From: Flavobacterium cutihirudinis
GTDB taxonomy: Bacteria > Bacteroidota > Bacteroidia > Flavobacteriales > Flavobacteriaceae
Assembly: GCF_003385895.1 (NCBI RefSeq)
Contig: NZ_QRDQ01000007.1
Span: 62,001 to 126,000 of the forward strand
Reading direction: 5' to 3'
DNA: 64,000 nucleotides
In this document: positions 25,706 through 34,682 of the stretch, piece after piece
How the letters are laid out: each line of letters opens with the position of its first letter
How positions within the stretch are numbered: position 1 is the first letter of the stretch
The notes under the pieces: model-generated
Seen by the model: the letters and a program-made list of their open reading frames with translations, nothing else
What the model was told of the DNA's origin: nothing
Databases searched by the model: none
Position numbers and translations under genes: made by a program

Positions 25706-25749
25706 GCAACTAATTAGTTGCAAATATACGCAACTTTTTGGTTGCGCAA
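25706..25749 (-). promoter_or_regulatory. Promoter and twin operator of the arsR-SRPBCC operon
   Basis: Reading the minus strand: TTG (25749-25747), an 18-base spacer, then TATATTTG (25728-25721). This is a full flavobacterial promoter. Two palindromes share the form GCAAC-N6-GTTGC: 25706-25721 (perfect, GCAACTAATTAGTTGC) just after the -7 box, and 25730-25745 in the spacer. Their centres are 24 bp apart. A repressor dimer on each would block the promoter. Confidence 0.75.
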
Positions 25750-25796
25750 TGTGAAAAAATGATTTTTATTTAAAAACCAATATAATGCAATGAAAA

Positions 25797-25826
25797 AAGG
25801 CACATAGAAATGTGCCTTAAAAAAAT
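25797..25826 (-). terminator. Terminator after the lipoprotein gene pair
   Basis: AAGGCACAT paired with ATGTGCCTT. On the minus strand it is followed by TTTTTT, and it separates the lipoprotein genes from the arsR operon. Confidence 0.8.
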
Positions 25827-25884
25827 AGGGAAGATGTATTTTTACAACTTATGTGGTTGTTTCAAAAGAAATGGGAAATACTTT

Positions 25885-27228
25885 TTAAAAAGTCTCAATA
25901 GCACATTTTACATTAAAATCAAAATTATTGCCATATCCAAAGCTCCAGTAAGAAACAGGTTCGTAACTTCCTACAACTTTTAATCCATCAGTAGTTAGTA
26001 AAGGAAATAAGGGATATAATTTTGTATCAATGACTTCGACCAGTTTGTATTCGGAGTTGAATTTATGAATTTTCTTTTCACCTTGTACAGTAGCATAGAT
26101 GTTGTTTTGAGCATCAAAAGCAAACTGAAAATAATGTTTACCGGTAATATCATTTAATCTTATTTCGGGTTTTAGCGTGCTGGTATTAAAAACACAACCA
26201 TTAATTGAAGAAATGCATTTTGATTTGTCAGTATTCCATGAGAAAATATTAGCATCTATTGAATTGGGTTTTAGAGCCCACGGTGTATAATAGTAAGTGA
26301 CAGGAGAGCAATCCATAAAACCCGGACAATTTGCTGGAGTATAACCTACAAATCCCATCGAACCATATTGTTCATTTTGGCAATACAACAACAAGGTTTT
26401 GTCGTTGCCCATATATTCTGAGTAGTCTGAATTACTAATATATCCTGTTTTTGTAGATGTTCGCGCAGAAGTATCATAAATGCACCAATCTTCGTCATCC
26501 TGATAGTAAATACGATTTCCTGAAACGGAAAAAGAATTCAGATTATCAGTAACTAAAGCTAAATAAGAGTCTATAGTTTCATAGCTATTAGTATTAATTC
26601 GGTATATTCTGCCTTTTGTATCAGCAATGTAAATTTCATTGTTGTTTACAATATGAAATTTATTATTTAGGTAGAAACCATTTTCAAATGTGGTAGTATG
26701 CTCAATACTATTTTTTGTACTATTATATTTTATTAAAGAACCGGCTTGATCTTTATTTAGAATATGAAAAATATTGGGTTGAGTAGGATCTTTTTGAACC
26801 TGAAAAGGAACACGATCGAATTTTATAATATCGCGTATGAATTTTTTTGTTTCGCTTTTCATTTCGTTACCGTAAGTAGGTACCTTCTCTCGTTCGTCTC
26901 TGTATAAAATTCGAACAGAGTAAGAAACCTCTTCTTTGTAGGGAACATCGGTGTCAACAAATGAGGTTTCATTTGAAGGCAGATTTGCTATCATCTTTTC
27001 CTGGTAAAAATCAGATTCACCATTTTTTTCAATTCGGTAAATTGTCAAATCGTCAATAATAACACCATCTGGTCTTTGAAGTTCCCAATCGATTTTTACT
27101 TCATTGTAAGAAGTTTTAAAATTGGTGATTGTAAGTTCTAATGGTTTTTGCGGTTCTTCATCAGCAGAACATCCAAAGACAATTAAGCTCAAGATGATAA
27201 ATGCTGCATATTTTTTAAAGTATTCCAT
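25885..27228 (-). CDS. Putative surface lipoprotein, fibronectin-like domain plus beta-propeller
   Basis: This 447-residue lipoprotein has its lipobox at Cys20 (SLIVFGC), followed by SADEE. The acidic residues resemble the surface-export signal of Bacteroidetes lipoproteins, so it may be displayed on the cell surface. Residues ~30-120 look like a fibronectin type III-type beta sandwich (VKIDWELQRPDG, FVDTDVPYKEEVSYSVRI). The rest has regular strand repeats (IYIADTKGRIYRINTNSYET; NNIYATVQGEKKIHKFNSEY) typical of a beta-propeller. Function is unknown. Its start overlaps the end of the upstream IPT/TIG lipoprotein gene by 14 bases, so they are translationally coupled and probably act together. 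Confidence 0.7.
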   Translation of the reverse strand: MEYFKKYAAFIILSLIVFGCSADEEPQKPLELTITNFKTSYNEVKIDWELQRPDGVIIDDLTIYRIEKNGESDFYQEKMIANLPSNETSFVDTDVPYKEEVSYSVRILYRDEREKVPTYGNEMKSETKKFIRDIIKFDRVPFQVQKDPTQPNIFHILNKDQAGSLIKYNSTKNSIEHTTTFENGFYLNNKFHIVNNNEIYIADTKGRIYRINTNSYETIDSYLALVTDNLNSFSVSGNRIYYQDDEDWCIYDTSARTSTKTGYISNSDYSEYMGNDKTLLLYCQNEQYGSMGFVGYTPANCPGFMDCSPVTYYYTPWALKPNSIDANIFSWNTDKSKCISSINGCVFNTSTLKPEIRLNDITGKHYFQFAFDAQNNIYATVQGEKKIHKFNSEYKLVEVIDTKLYPLFPLLTTDGLKVVGSYEPVSYWSFGYGNNFDFNVKCAIETF

Positions 27229-28936
27229 TTAAGATTTCTTTTCTTAGTTTTTGCGTGTATATTGTATTTTGGTAATAAACAGACCAACTGTTTCGTAGAT
27301 AGTAAATTTGATTATTGAGTGTGAAAAACTGTTCACTATAACCAAATAGACTGTCCATATCTAAGTTTACAGATTTATTGGTCTCCATATTTATAAAAAA
27401 TGACCAGTAGTTTACATCTTTTACAATAATGCTATTGCCATAATCAAAAAACAAACGATAATGATTAGGATTAGCGGTCACAGCAAGACTAGGAGTAATT
27501 TTGAAAATTCTGTAATTAATGCCATCGGAAAGATAAAGATTACCTCCATTGAAGATATACTTACATTGACCGGAACTTCCATTGGCTACAAGTGGAATAG
27601 GAGAGAATGCTGTACTAGCCAGTTCAGTCCATGTATTATTATTTTTAGAATACTTATATTTTTGAGTACGAACAGTTGTATTACCCTGATCATTATTTAG
27701 TCCGCTTAGCAAATAAAGATTGTCCTGATAAGCAAAAATCATTGGGCCTTGAATTTTATTGCTCGGAAGCGTTATCGCTGTTTCTTTGAAAGTATTCATA
27801 TTCAGTTTTGTCATGCTATACGTTTGGCTGGCAACTGACAATCGATACAAATAAACGGTATCTTCACCATCGTATACGGCATCTGCAATATACCCTGAAT
27901 ATTTAAAGGAAGATAATTCGGTCCATTTTTCTGTTACTGGAGAGAATTCAAGAAAAGAATAGGTACGATTTGCCGAATCGTTAGCATCATTCATAGCATA
28001 TTTAAGAGCGTATGCTTTATTGTTATGAGTAAATATAGTATGATCAATACCAGCATTATCAATATGATCAACCATTATAAAATCGTTTAATATTTTTACG
28101 TCATAATCATAACTAGTGGTTAATCCCGCAGTTTTATAGGTGATGTTGGTGATTTTAAAATCCTTATAAGGTCCTGGAGGCATAATAACTTCTACAGTTT
28201 TATCATTTACTGTAAAATAATTACTAGGGACACCATTGATAAATAATTCCCCCAAACTACTATCGGGATTGAAATTTTCGACATTTATGTATAAATAAGT
28301 CTGCAACCAAACACTGCTATTACGAATGCTTTTGATAATTGGAGCTTTTAGAGCTAAAGCCACTGATGAAGTTGTTTCCTGCAACTGTGATTTAACTTTT
28401 ACCTCTAGATTGGCTTTTGTGATTTTGGTCGGAATTTGTATTTCGATTTTGTTGTAATCATTGTTTACAATTACCGCTTTTTCATCATTTACAAAAACGG
28501 AGATAAAATCTTTATTGGTATCGAAATTTTCACCATAAACAGTAAGTGTTTCATTAAAAGTAGCACTTTCGCTGCTGTAGCTGGAAACGATCGGTTTTTT
28601 TAACAAAAAGGTCTTTTCGACGATTGTTTTGTTTTCGTTAAGATCAATAATTTTTAACGTTGGATTATTTCTTTTAATAGTTCGCGGAACAATTACAGTA
28701 ATTCCGTTTTCAGAACTTTCTTCAATTCTTGCTTTTTCCATGTCAAAAAAAACCTGTAATTTGTCGGCTTCAAAATTCTTAAGCTCGATCGAAACAGGCT
28801 GACCCAATAATCCAGTTTCCTGAAGATTTACAAGCGTAGGAGGCACATATTGTGCATCTTCGGTGCTGCTGCAAGAATTGAATACAAATGATAATAAGGC
28901 AAAAAATACAACAATTGAATCTTTGAAAATCTTCAT
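27215..28936 (-). CDS. Putative surface lipoprotein, IPT/TIG domains plus Kelch-like propeller
   Basis: This 573-residue lipoprotein has Cys22 (FNSC) followed by SSTEDAQ. About three IPT/TIG-like immunoglobulin folds are visible in the first half (LNLQETGLLGQPVSIELKNF-like start; SATFNETLTVYGENFD; VWLQTYLYINVENFNPDSS). A Kelch-like propeller follows in the second half (FSPVTEKWTELSSF, YKYSKNNNTWTELAST). IPT domains followed by propellers recur in Bacteroidetes surface glycan-binding or adhesion lipoproteins. No SusC/SusD pair or glycoside hydrolase is next door, so a glycan role is unsupported. Cotranscribed with the downstream lipoprotein. Confidence 0.75.
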   Translation of the reverse strand: MKIFKDSIVVFFALLSFVFNSCSSTEDAQYVPPTLVNLQETGLLGQPVSIELKNFEADKLQVFFDMEKARIEESSENGITVIVPRTIKRNNPTLKIIDLNENKTIVEKTFLLKKPIVSSYSSESATFNETLTVYGENFDTNKDFISVFVNDEKAVIVNNDYNKIEIQIPTKITKANLEVKVKSQLQETTSSVALALKAPIIKSIRNSSVWLQTYLYINVENFNPDSSLGELFINGVPSNYFTVNDKTVEVIMPPGPYKDFKITNITYKTAGLTTSYDYDVKILNDFIMVDHIDNAGIDHTIFTHNNKAYALKYAMNDANDSANRTYSFLEFSPVTEKWTELSSFKYSGYIADAVYDGEDTVYLYRLSVASQTYSMTKLNMNTFKETAITLPSNKIQGPMIFAYQDNLYLLSGLNNDQGNTTVRTQKYKYSKNNNTWTELASTAFSPIPLVANGSSGQCKYIFNGGNLYLSDGINYRIFKITPSLAVTANPNHYRLFFDYGNSIIVKDVNYWSFFINMETNKSVNLDMDSLFGYSEQFFTLNNQIYYLRNSWSVYYQNTIYTQKLRKEILNGIL

Positions 28937-29058
28937 AAAATCTGCGTAAAAAGGATTGTTTTTGTGATGCGAAAATAATCCTTTTTTACTACAAATGTTA
29001 AAATTTTGAAAAGAAAATAATGATGTTTATTAAGAAAAAACAACTGGTTTTTATCTCC

Positions 29059-30246
29059 CTAACTTCGGAACTTATTTCGAACAATAATGTCTTTAAGTTT
29101 CGCTTTCAGGTCTTCTCCGGTATCATAGACCATTTGCTCATTATTAGGAAATGGCACAGCGCGTTTGTCGAAATAGTTTAGATAATTATCTTCACAAGCA
29201 TTTCGATTTCCTTTATAAGTCGAGTAAATGTTCTCAAAAACATATTCGCTGCTCAAAGGAAAAGTCTGAACAAGCTGATTGGTTTTGCTGTCAACATAAT
29301 CAATTTTTGCAGTTACCTGACACGATTTAAATTGTCTGAATTCGTATACTGTTGCGCGAAGCATTTTAAAATTATCAACCTTGATTTCTTTACCAAGACT
29401 ATCTTTTACAGGCTTTCCGCGGCTGTCCAAAAGTGTTTTTACACCATCTTTAACCTGTCTTTCTTTAATAAATTCTTTTTCTTTTATCTGTTCAGGCGAA
29501 ATAAAAATTTGTCTGAAATTGATAATCAGACTATAATCATAATTAACATTTTTCTGTCTGGCACTATGATAAACGGTCCATTTATCATTCAGTCCGTAAG
29601 TTTTAAAATCCAATAAATCATCCTGCAACATTTTCGGAATCACCATATTGGTTTCGTTTTTGGCGTATACATCTACAAAATCAGTACCTTTAAACTGCGC
29701 GTCGCTCATCAGTTTTTTGGTGTTTTTGTAATTTGGATTAATGCTTTCCAAATAGAAAAAATCATCATACGCTTTTCTGAAGTCCAGTTTGTTGTTCGAT
29801 TTTAAAAGGGCAGAAGCGTTTTCATACAGGTATTTCGAAAGCGCATTTTTACTGTTTACAATGGCATCCGAATAATTATCAAACTGAAAACTGGCATTTT
29901 TGCCTTGTTTCAACAAAGGCAGCGGCAATAAAGGTCTTATTTTTTCCTGACGGTCATTTAGTTGCAAATACGTATTATAAATACGTTCAGCATTTGACGG
30001 ATTTGCTTCTTTAGACAGTAATTCCAGATTACGTAAATCTCTGTCTTTAGCTTTCGCGAAAGCTTCTTCAAGCAAATAAACATAATCTTGTTTCCCTTTT
30101 GAGTCTTTTTTTGTTCTTAATGCCTCTATGGCGCGATCAATTGCACCATCGTAATTTCCGTCGCTAATAAGTGATTGCGTGGTTTTTACGCCACAAGACG
30201 AGAAGGTTAGAAATAATATAGAAAGGAGTAAAGTAATTTTTTGCAT
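29059..30246 (-). CDS. Conserved lipoprotein of unknown function with TPR-like region
   Basis: This 395-residue lipoprotein has its lipobox at Cys18 (LTFSSC). The first ~150 residues are helical and repeat-like (SLISDGNYDGAIDRAIEALR; DYVYLLEEAFAKAKDRDLRN; SNAERIYNTYLQLNDRQ), suggesting tetratricopeptide-type helices. The second half is mixed alpha/beta with no motif I can name (TVYEFRQFKSCQVTAKIDYV). I do not recognise a family function; the architecture suggests an envelope scaffold. It is monocistronic by spacing, followed by a 122-bp gap to the lipoprotein pair. Confidence 0.7.
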   Translation of the reverse strand: MQKITLLLSILFLTFSSCGVKTTQSLISDGNYDGAIDRAIEALRTKKDSKGKQDYVYLLEEAFAKAKDRDLRNLELLSKEANPSNAERIYNTYLQLNDRQEKIRPLLPLPLLKQGKNASFQFDNYSDAIVNSKNALSKYLYENASALLKSNNKLDFRKAYDDFFYLESINPNYKNTKKLMSDAQFKGTDFVDVYAKNETNMVIPKMLQDDLLDFKTYGLNDKWTVYHSARQKNVNYDYSLIINFRQIFISPEQIKEKEFIKERQVKDGVKTLLDSRGKPVKDSLGKEIKVDNFKMLRATVYEFRQFKSCQVTAKIDYVDSKTNQLVQTFPLSSEYVFENIYSTYKGNRNACEDNYLNYFDKRAVPFPNNEQMVYDTGEDLKAKLKDIIVRNKFRS

Positions 30247-30315
30247 AGTCGATTTTTGAAGGCGTAAATATATCTTTTTTAACTTTCAACAACTATGCCT
30301 TTCTTTCAATTTATT

Positions 30316-30420
30316 TTAGGAGCAGAAAGAAATGTTTTCACAACGAGTCCCGTCCCGCTGTTCACTGTATCTTTTGTGGTGAACCCCACCACAAAAGGAT
30401 GCCGTTTCCATCGGGGCTAA
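30316..30420. repeat. Dispersed palindromic element, copy C
   Basis: TTAGGAGC and GGGGCTA ends; CTGTATCTTTTG pairs with CAAAAGGATGCCG; tip GTGGTG...CACCAC. It lies between two minus-strand genes. Confidence 0.7.
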
Positions 30421-30464
30421 ATTAGAAGTTTTGTTTTTACAAGAAGTAAGAAAACGAAGCTGGT

Positions 30465-30830
30465 TTATTCGCTAACCTTTTTATATTCGAAAGTTCCAAC
30501 TTGTGCATTTGTTATGACACGTTTTTCATTATCGAAAGAGTCAATGCGAAATTCAATTGGTAATATCACCGAAATAATAGTCAGTTTTGAATTGTCTTTA
30601 GATAATTTCCATTTTGCTTTGTGTGATTCCTCACCAACAAGACTTTCAAAATCGCCATTCTCTTTAAATACCTGAAAAACCTGATCGGTCTTAAAACGAT
30701 CCTGAATACTTTTTTCTTTCCCGTTTTTAGTCCATTTCACCAGTTGCCATTTTCCAATAAGCTCTTTAGAAGTTTGAGCGGAAGCAGATAAACCAATTAA
30801 AAATACAAAGATAAAAAGTACGTTTTTCAT
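30465..30830 (-). CDS. Small secreted lipocalin-like protein
   Basis: This 121-residue protein has a cleavable signal peptide (LFIFVFLIGLSASAQ). The mature part starts ELIGKWQLVKWTKNGKEKS and continues with alternating strands (VFQVFKENGDFES, KAKWKLSKDNSKLTI), the pattern of small lipocalin-like beta-barrels widely found in Bacteroidetes. It is probably periplasmic; ligand unknown. Spacing of ~120 bp to the neighbours suggests an independent unit. Confidence 0.7.
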   Translation of the reverse strand: MKNVLFIFVFLIGLSASAQTSKELIGKWQLVKWTKNGKEKSIQDRFKTDQVFQVFKENGDFESLVGEESHKAKWKLSKDNSKLTIISVILPIEFRIDSFDNEKRVITNAQVGTFEYKKVSE

Positions 30831-30949
30831 TTTTTTTGAGTTTTAGAATTGAATTTTAAATTTAATGAATTCTAAAGATGTGAAAGAAAAATTAAAGTTA
30901 ACTTTTACTTGTTTCTGTTTCAAATGTTTGAAACTGATTTGGATAAGAC

Positions 30950-31327
30950 TTATTTTTTCTCAGATTTATTCATTCTGATTTTTATCTGATATATAATCTC
31001 CCAAAATACAATCGAAAAAACAGCATTCGCAAATATGGCAGTTTTAACCTGATATGGATCGTATTTTAATAACAAGTGCAAATTTGTAAATTTCAAAGCC
31101 AGAAATAATGCTAAAACAGCAATTGCAACCGCATAAATTATATTAAGCAACGTGTTCCATTTTAAGGCGAAAAAAGCGTAGATAAGATTTAAAACTGCAA
31201 ATCCACAGCCTAAAGTTACATAAGGATCAGTTTTTAGCTTTTCTCCCAAAGTGAGTAAAGCAGTGGTTGTTGTAAGGTATAAAAAGAATAATATGGAGTA
31301 AATCAAGATTCTTATTTGTAGTTTCAT
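30950..31327 (-). CDS. Small integral membrane protein, unknown
   Basis: This 125-residue protein is almost entirely hydrophobic, with four predicted helices: ILIYSILFFLYLTTTTALL at 6-26, then ~36-52, 58-80 and ~97-115, and a lysine-rich C-terminus (KIRMNKSEKK). I do not recognise a family. TATCTTTG on the minus strand at 31356-31363 is a plausible -7 box, placing the transcript start ~25 bases before the ATG. Confidence 0.65.
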   Translation of the reverse strand: MKLQIRILIYSILFFLYLTTTTALLTLGEKLKTDPYVTLGCGFAVLNLIYAFFALKWNTLLNIIYAVAIAVLALFLALKFTNLHLLLKYDPYQVKTAIFANAVFSIVFWEIIYQIKIRMNKSEKK

Positions 31328-31417
31328 TTTTTGTACTATTTATTAAAATAAAAAACAAAGATAAGCATAACCTTTGATGTTGTTCACGAGATTATAGCAT
31401 CAAATTGCTGCTAGTTT

Positions 31418-31891
31418 TTACTTCGATTTGTTATGTATTATTTTTTCAATTTGGCGTTTGTGTCTAAGAATATGAACAATAGCGTGTTCTGTAAGTTGTT
31501 CAATATCGTAAGATTGTCCCCAACCTGTTTTTATTTTTAGAGCATCGTTATACTCTTCTAATTCATCATCCGTAAATGCTCTGAAAACATTTTCTGTATA
31601 TTCGAAAACGTTAGTTAAGTCCTCTAAATAGTCGGCAATAGTTAAACGAAAAACCTTTTCTGGCTTGCTTATAGTGTGTTCTTTAAGACTTTGAATATTT
31701 ATAGCATAAATGTAGCCTGATCGTACAACATGGGATAAAATAGTTTGTAAAGATTTACAATCTTCATTAGCTGTTTCATCTATTATTTTAGTCAAAGCAT
31801 TGTCAGGAATACTTTTAATAACGTTTTTAAGATCTGAAATTGCTTGTTCATAGATGTCAAGCAATGCTCCAATTGCTCCTTTTCGATTCAT
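31418..31891 (-). CDS. DinB-family protein
   Basis: This 157-residue protein has the four-helix DinB/YfiT-like fold. LQTILSHVVRSGYIYA carries an early histidine and HAIVHILRHKRQIEKI carries the late HxxxHxxH-type metal-ligand group. DinB-like proteins are metal-binding and in some lineages act as thiol (bacillithiol or mycothiol) transferases; the activity here is unknown. It is 15 bases upstream... of no other start but directly downstream of the small secreted protein gene at 31907-32356, so the two may be co-transcribed. A second DinB member is at 62735-63178. Confidence 0.8.
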   Translation of the reverse strand: MNRKGAIGALLDIYEQAISDLKNVIKSIPDNALTKIIDETANEDCKSLQTILSHVVRSGYIYAINIQSLKEHTISKPEKVFRLTIADYLEDLTNVFEYTENVFRAFTDDELEEYNDALKIKTGWGQSYDIEQLTEHAIVHILRHKRQIEKIIHNKSK

Positions 31892-31906
31892 TTTTAGAAT
31901 TGTTGA

Positions 31907-32356
31907 TTATTGTAAAAGAGTTTCTATTTTAGCTTCAGACTTTTCTCTAAGAGGACTATCCGAACGGAGACTCCAAATAATCAAAAATTTACCTTTTGCA
32001 ATATATTCTTCTGGGTGTTCATCTGTTGGCTGACCGTCTTTTCCCCACAATAATCCTTGCAGAAAGCGATCGCCTTTAAAAACATGTTCAAATTCAAAAT
32101 ACATAATAGACCCGCGATCACCTTTACTTCTAAAGCTCTGAATGGATTTGTTTTTAACAGTTCCAACGATGTTACTGTAGGTTTCAATGTCATTGTAAAA
32201 AGTGCAAGCCTGAGGCGTTATGCAAATATTACCATCATTTAAAGTATAGTTTTTGGGAATTTCCTTAGGTTTTAATTTTAAATCAGCTAAAGTTTGGCTG
32301 AATACATTTGCGGTAAGCAACAGGAATAATAGCGATAGGGGAATCGTAATTTTCAT
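31907..32356 (-). CDS. Small secreted protein, unknown
   Basis: This 149-residue protein has an N-terminal signal peptide (IPLSLLFLLLTANVFSQ). The mature part contains two cysteines (GNICITPQACTFY) that could pair in the periplasm and a segment SIMYFEFEHVFKGDRFLQ-like with mixed strands. I recognise no domain. It precedes the DinB gene by 15 bases on the same strand, so they share a transcript. Confidence 0.65.
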   Translation of the reverse strand: MKITIPLSLLFLLLTANVFSQTLADLKLKPKEIPKNYTLNDGNICITPQACTFYNDIETYSNIVGTVKNKSIQSFRSKGDRGSIMYFEFEHVFKGDRFLQGLLWGKDGQPTDEHPEEYIAKGKFLIIWSLRSDSPLREKSEAKIETLLQ

Positions 32357-32436
32357 TGGTTTTGGGGTTTGATTTAGGTAAAGGCTAAAATAATATTTTT
32401 ATTTGAGTTAGTCGATTGCGGAGTGAAAAGTAAATG

Positions 32437-33255
32437 TTACGCAGATATTTTATCCGTATCATTTTCATCTTCCAAAATATAATTAGAAGGTGTTTTTCCT
32501 AAATGTTTTTTGAACATAAAAATAAAAGCACTCGCTGTTTCATAACCCAAATCTAAAGCGATTTCTTTTATGGATTGTTTTTCGCCTAATCGTTTAATGG
32601 CTTCGATTAATTTTAAGCGCGTTCTCCAATCGCTAAAATTCATTCCTAATTCTTTTATGAATAAACGAGATAAAGTTCGGCTGCTCATAAACGAAAGTTC
32701 GGCGTAATAATCAATATTATGTTTACTGGCTACGTCATTTAATAGAAGATCAACAACTTTTTGCAATCTTTCATTATTTGTTGTGGGCAAAAAAGTAGCA
32801 CTTGGTACAATTTGAGCGAGTTCATCAAGAAAAACCGCAATGATTCTGTGTTGAGAATCGGTTAAATTTCCTTCTGTTCCGAATGTAATAATTTTAAAAA
32901 CCAGTTGTTTTAAGAACATCGGAATATCAAAAGAAAAACTATTTATGGGCAATCCGTCAGTAGCCGATGGATCGATAAAAACACTGTAATAATTAACATC
33001 TTTCTGAAAAGTAACCTCATGTTCGATACCGCTCGGAAGCCATAATCCTTGTAACGGATTTACAACCCAAATATGATTGCCAACCACAACATGCATCACA
33101 CCGCGTGTGGCATAAATAAGCTGCGCTCTAGGATGCGAGTGAGAAATGCACATTTCGTTATTCACCATTTCAGTATAACCAATAACAGGAATTGATGGAT
33201 CGACTTGGTATCCATAATCCTGCGCCATTCGATATGTCCGAATCTGATTATTCAT
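32437..33255 (-). CDS. AraC-family transcriptional regulator
   Basis: This 272-residue regulator has an N-terminal cupin sensor domain (HSHPRAQLIYATRGVMHVVV; WLPSGIEHEV) and a C-terminal AraC double helix-turn-helix (SIKEIALDLGYETASAFIFM, FKKHLGKTPSNYI). It is transcribed divergently from the MFS exporter gene 100 bp away, the usual arrangement for a local activator or repressor of that transporter. A TATATTTG box (33260-33267, minus) is almost against the ATG at 33255. If it is the promoter, the Met at 33228 (MAQDYGYQ) would be the real start. Confidence 0.9.
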   Translation of the reverse strand: MNNQIRTYRMAQDYGYQVDPSIPVIGYTEMVNNEMCISHSHPRAQLIYATRGVMHVVVGNHIWVVNPLQGLWLPSGIEHEVTFQKDVNYYSVFIDPSATDGLPINSFSFDIPMFLKQLVFKIITFGTEGNLTDSQHRIIAVFLDELAQIVPSATFLPTTNNERLQKVVDLLLNDVASKHNIDYYAELSFMSSRTLSRLFIKELGMNFSDWRTRLKLIEAIKRLGEKQSIKEIALDLGYETASAFIFMFKKHLGKTPSNYILEDENDTDKISA

Positions 33256-33355
33256 TGTCCAAATATAGCAATTTTGACATTGTAATTTGTTTCAATTTTG
33301 CAAATAAATAATACAGCTGTTATTTTAAAAATGAAGATTAACCTAAATACAACTC

Positions 33356-34564
33356 ATGGAAACCGTTAAAGTACAACCAGAAGTAATTAAAAAAACAACG
33401 TATTCAATACTTTTTATAATCAGTTTTTCGCATTTAATCAATGATCTTTTACAAGCTGTAGTTCCGTCTATTTATCCGCTCATCAAAGAGAATTTCGGAT
33501 TGAGTTTTACTCAAATCGGAATTATCACTTTTACCTACCAAATCGTCGCGTCTATTTTACAGCCATTTGTGGGAATGTATACTGATAAAAATTCAAAACC
33601 GTATTCACTTATTATTGGAATGTGTTTCACAATGACCGGATTATTTCTGGTTTCTATAGCTTCTAGTTTTACTTTTCTGTTATTATCAGTAAGTTTAATA
33701 GGAATTGGGTCTTCGATTTTTCATCCGGAATCTTCAAGAGTGGCGCATTTGGCTTCGGGCGGAAAAAAAGGATTGGCACAGTCTATTTTTCAATTAGGAG
33801 GAAATGCAGGAAGCGCAATCGGACCTTTATTGGCAGCATTTATTATCATTCCGCACGGACAAAGTTATGTGGCTTGGTTTTGTATTATAGCTTTAGTCGG
33901 AATTTTTGCTTTGTACAAAATTGCGCTTTGGTACACGGAACATTTATCAGAAAGAAATGCAAATAAAGCGGCTCTTAAAATTGAAACGCATCATTTATCT
34001 AAAAATAGAGTTATTGGTTCGTTGATCATTTTATTGGTTTTGATTTTCTCTAAATACTTTTACATGAGCAGTATTACGAGTTATTATACGTTCTTTTTAA
34101 TTGATAAATTCCATATTTCGATTCAGCAATCTCAAATATATTTGTTTTTATTCTCGGGTGCTGTTGCTGCAGGAACCTTAATTGGCGGACCAATTGGCGA
34201 CCGTTTCGGAAGAAAATATGTAATCTGGGTTTCTATTTTGGGCGTTGCGCCTTTTACTTTGATGCTGCCTTATGTTGATTTATTTTGGGTTGGAACTTTA
34301 TCTGTAATTATCGGATTGATTCTTTCTTCGGCCTTTTCTGCAATTCTAGTTTACGCAACCGAATTATTGCCTGGAAAAGTTGGTTTAGTAGCCGGTCTTT
34401 TCTTCGGATTCGCCTTCGGAATGGGAGGTTTAGGTTCAGCAGTTCTAGGAAAAATAGCCGATGCAACGAGTATAGAATATGTTTTTAAAATTTGTGCGTT
34501 TTTGCCTTTGATTGGGATTATAACAGGATTTTTACCGAATATTGAGGGGAGGAAGAAGGTTTAA
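33356..34564 (+). CDS. MFS transporter, fosmidomycin-resistance (Fsr)-like
   Basis: This 402-residue inner-membrane major facilitator has about 12 helices. FSHLINDLLQAVVPSIYPLI and SRVAHLASGGKKGLAQSIFQLGGNAG are characteristic of the Fsr branch; GGPIGDRFGRKYVIW is the inter-repeat DRxGR-type motif. Fsr of E. coli exports fosmidomycin; the natural substrate of homologues is usually unknown. The adjacent divergent AraC regulator suggests inducible expression. It ends before a hairpin terminator. Confidence 0.88.
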   Translation: METVKVQPEVIKKTTYSILFIISFSHLINDLLQAVVPSIYPLIKENFGLSFTQIGIITFTYQIVASILQPFVGMYTDKNSKPYSLIIGMCFTMTGLFLVSIASSFTFLLLSVSLIGIGSSIFHPESSRVAHLASGGKKGLAQSIFQLGGNAGSAIGPLLAAFIIIPHGQSYVAWFCIIALVGIFALYKIALWYTEHLSERNANKAALKIETHHLSKNRVIGSLIILLVLIFSKYFYMSSITSYYTFFLIDKFHISIQQSQIYLFLFSGAVAAGTLIGGPIGDRFGRKYVIWVSILGVAPFTLMLPYVDLFWVGTLSVIIGLILSSAFSAILVYATELLPGKVGLVAGLFFGFAFGMGGLGSAVLGKIADATSIEYVFKICAFLPLIGIITGFLPNIEGRKKV

Positions 34565-34626
34565 TTTTTTTAAACACATAGAGACATAGGATTTGGATTG
34601 TCTGAAAAAGGCATTTTATTTTATTT

Positions 34627-34671
34627 AAACACACATAGTTTTTCTGGATGGAAAATTATGTGTGTTTTTTC
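34627..34671 (+). terminator. Terminator after the MFS gene
   Basis: AAACACACATA at 34627-34637 pairs with TATGTGTGTTT at 34657-34667, followed by more T. A 19-base loop contains a small TTTC/GAAA pair. Confidence 0.7.
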
Positions 34672-34682
34672 GTGGAGAATCC

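Noticed and set aside
33356..34564. Fosmidomycin resistance determinant
   Set aside because: The family name fits but substrate specificity cannot be read; only an Fsr-like exporter is claimed.
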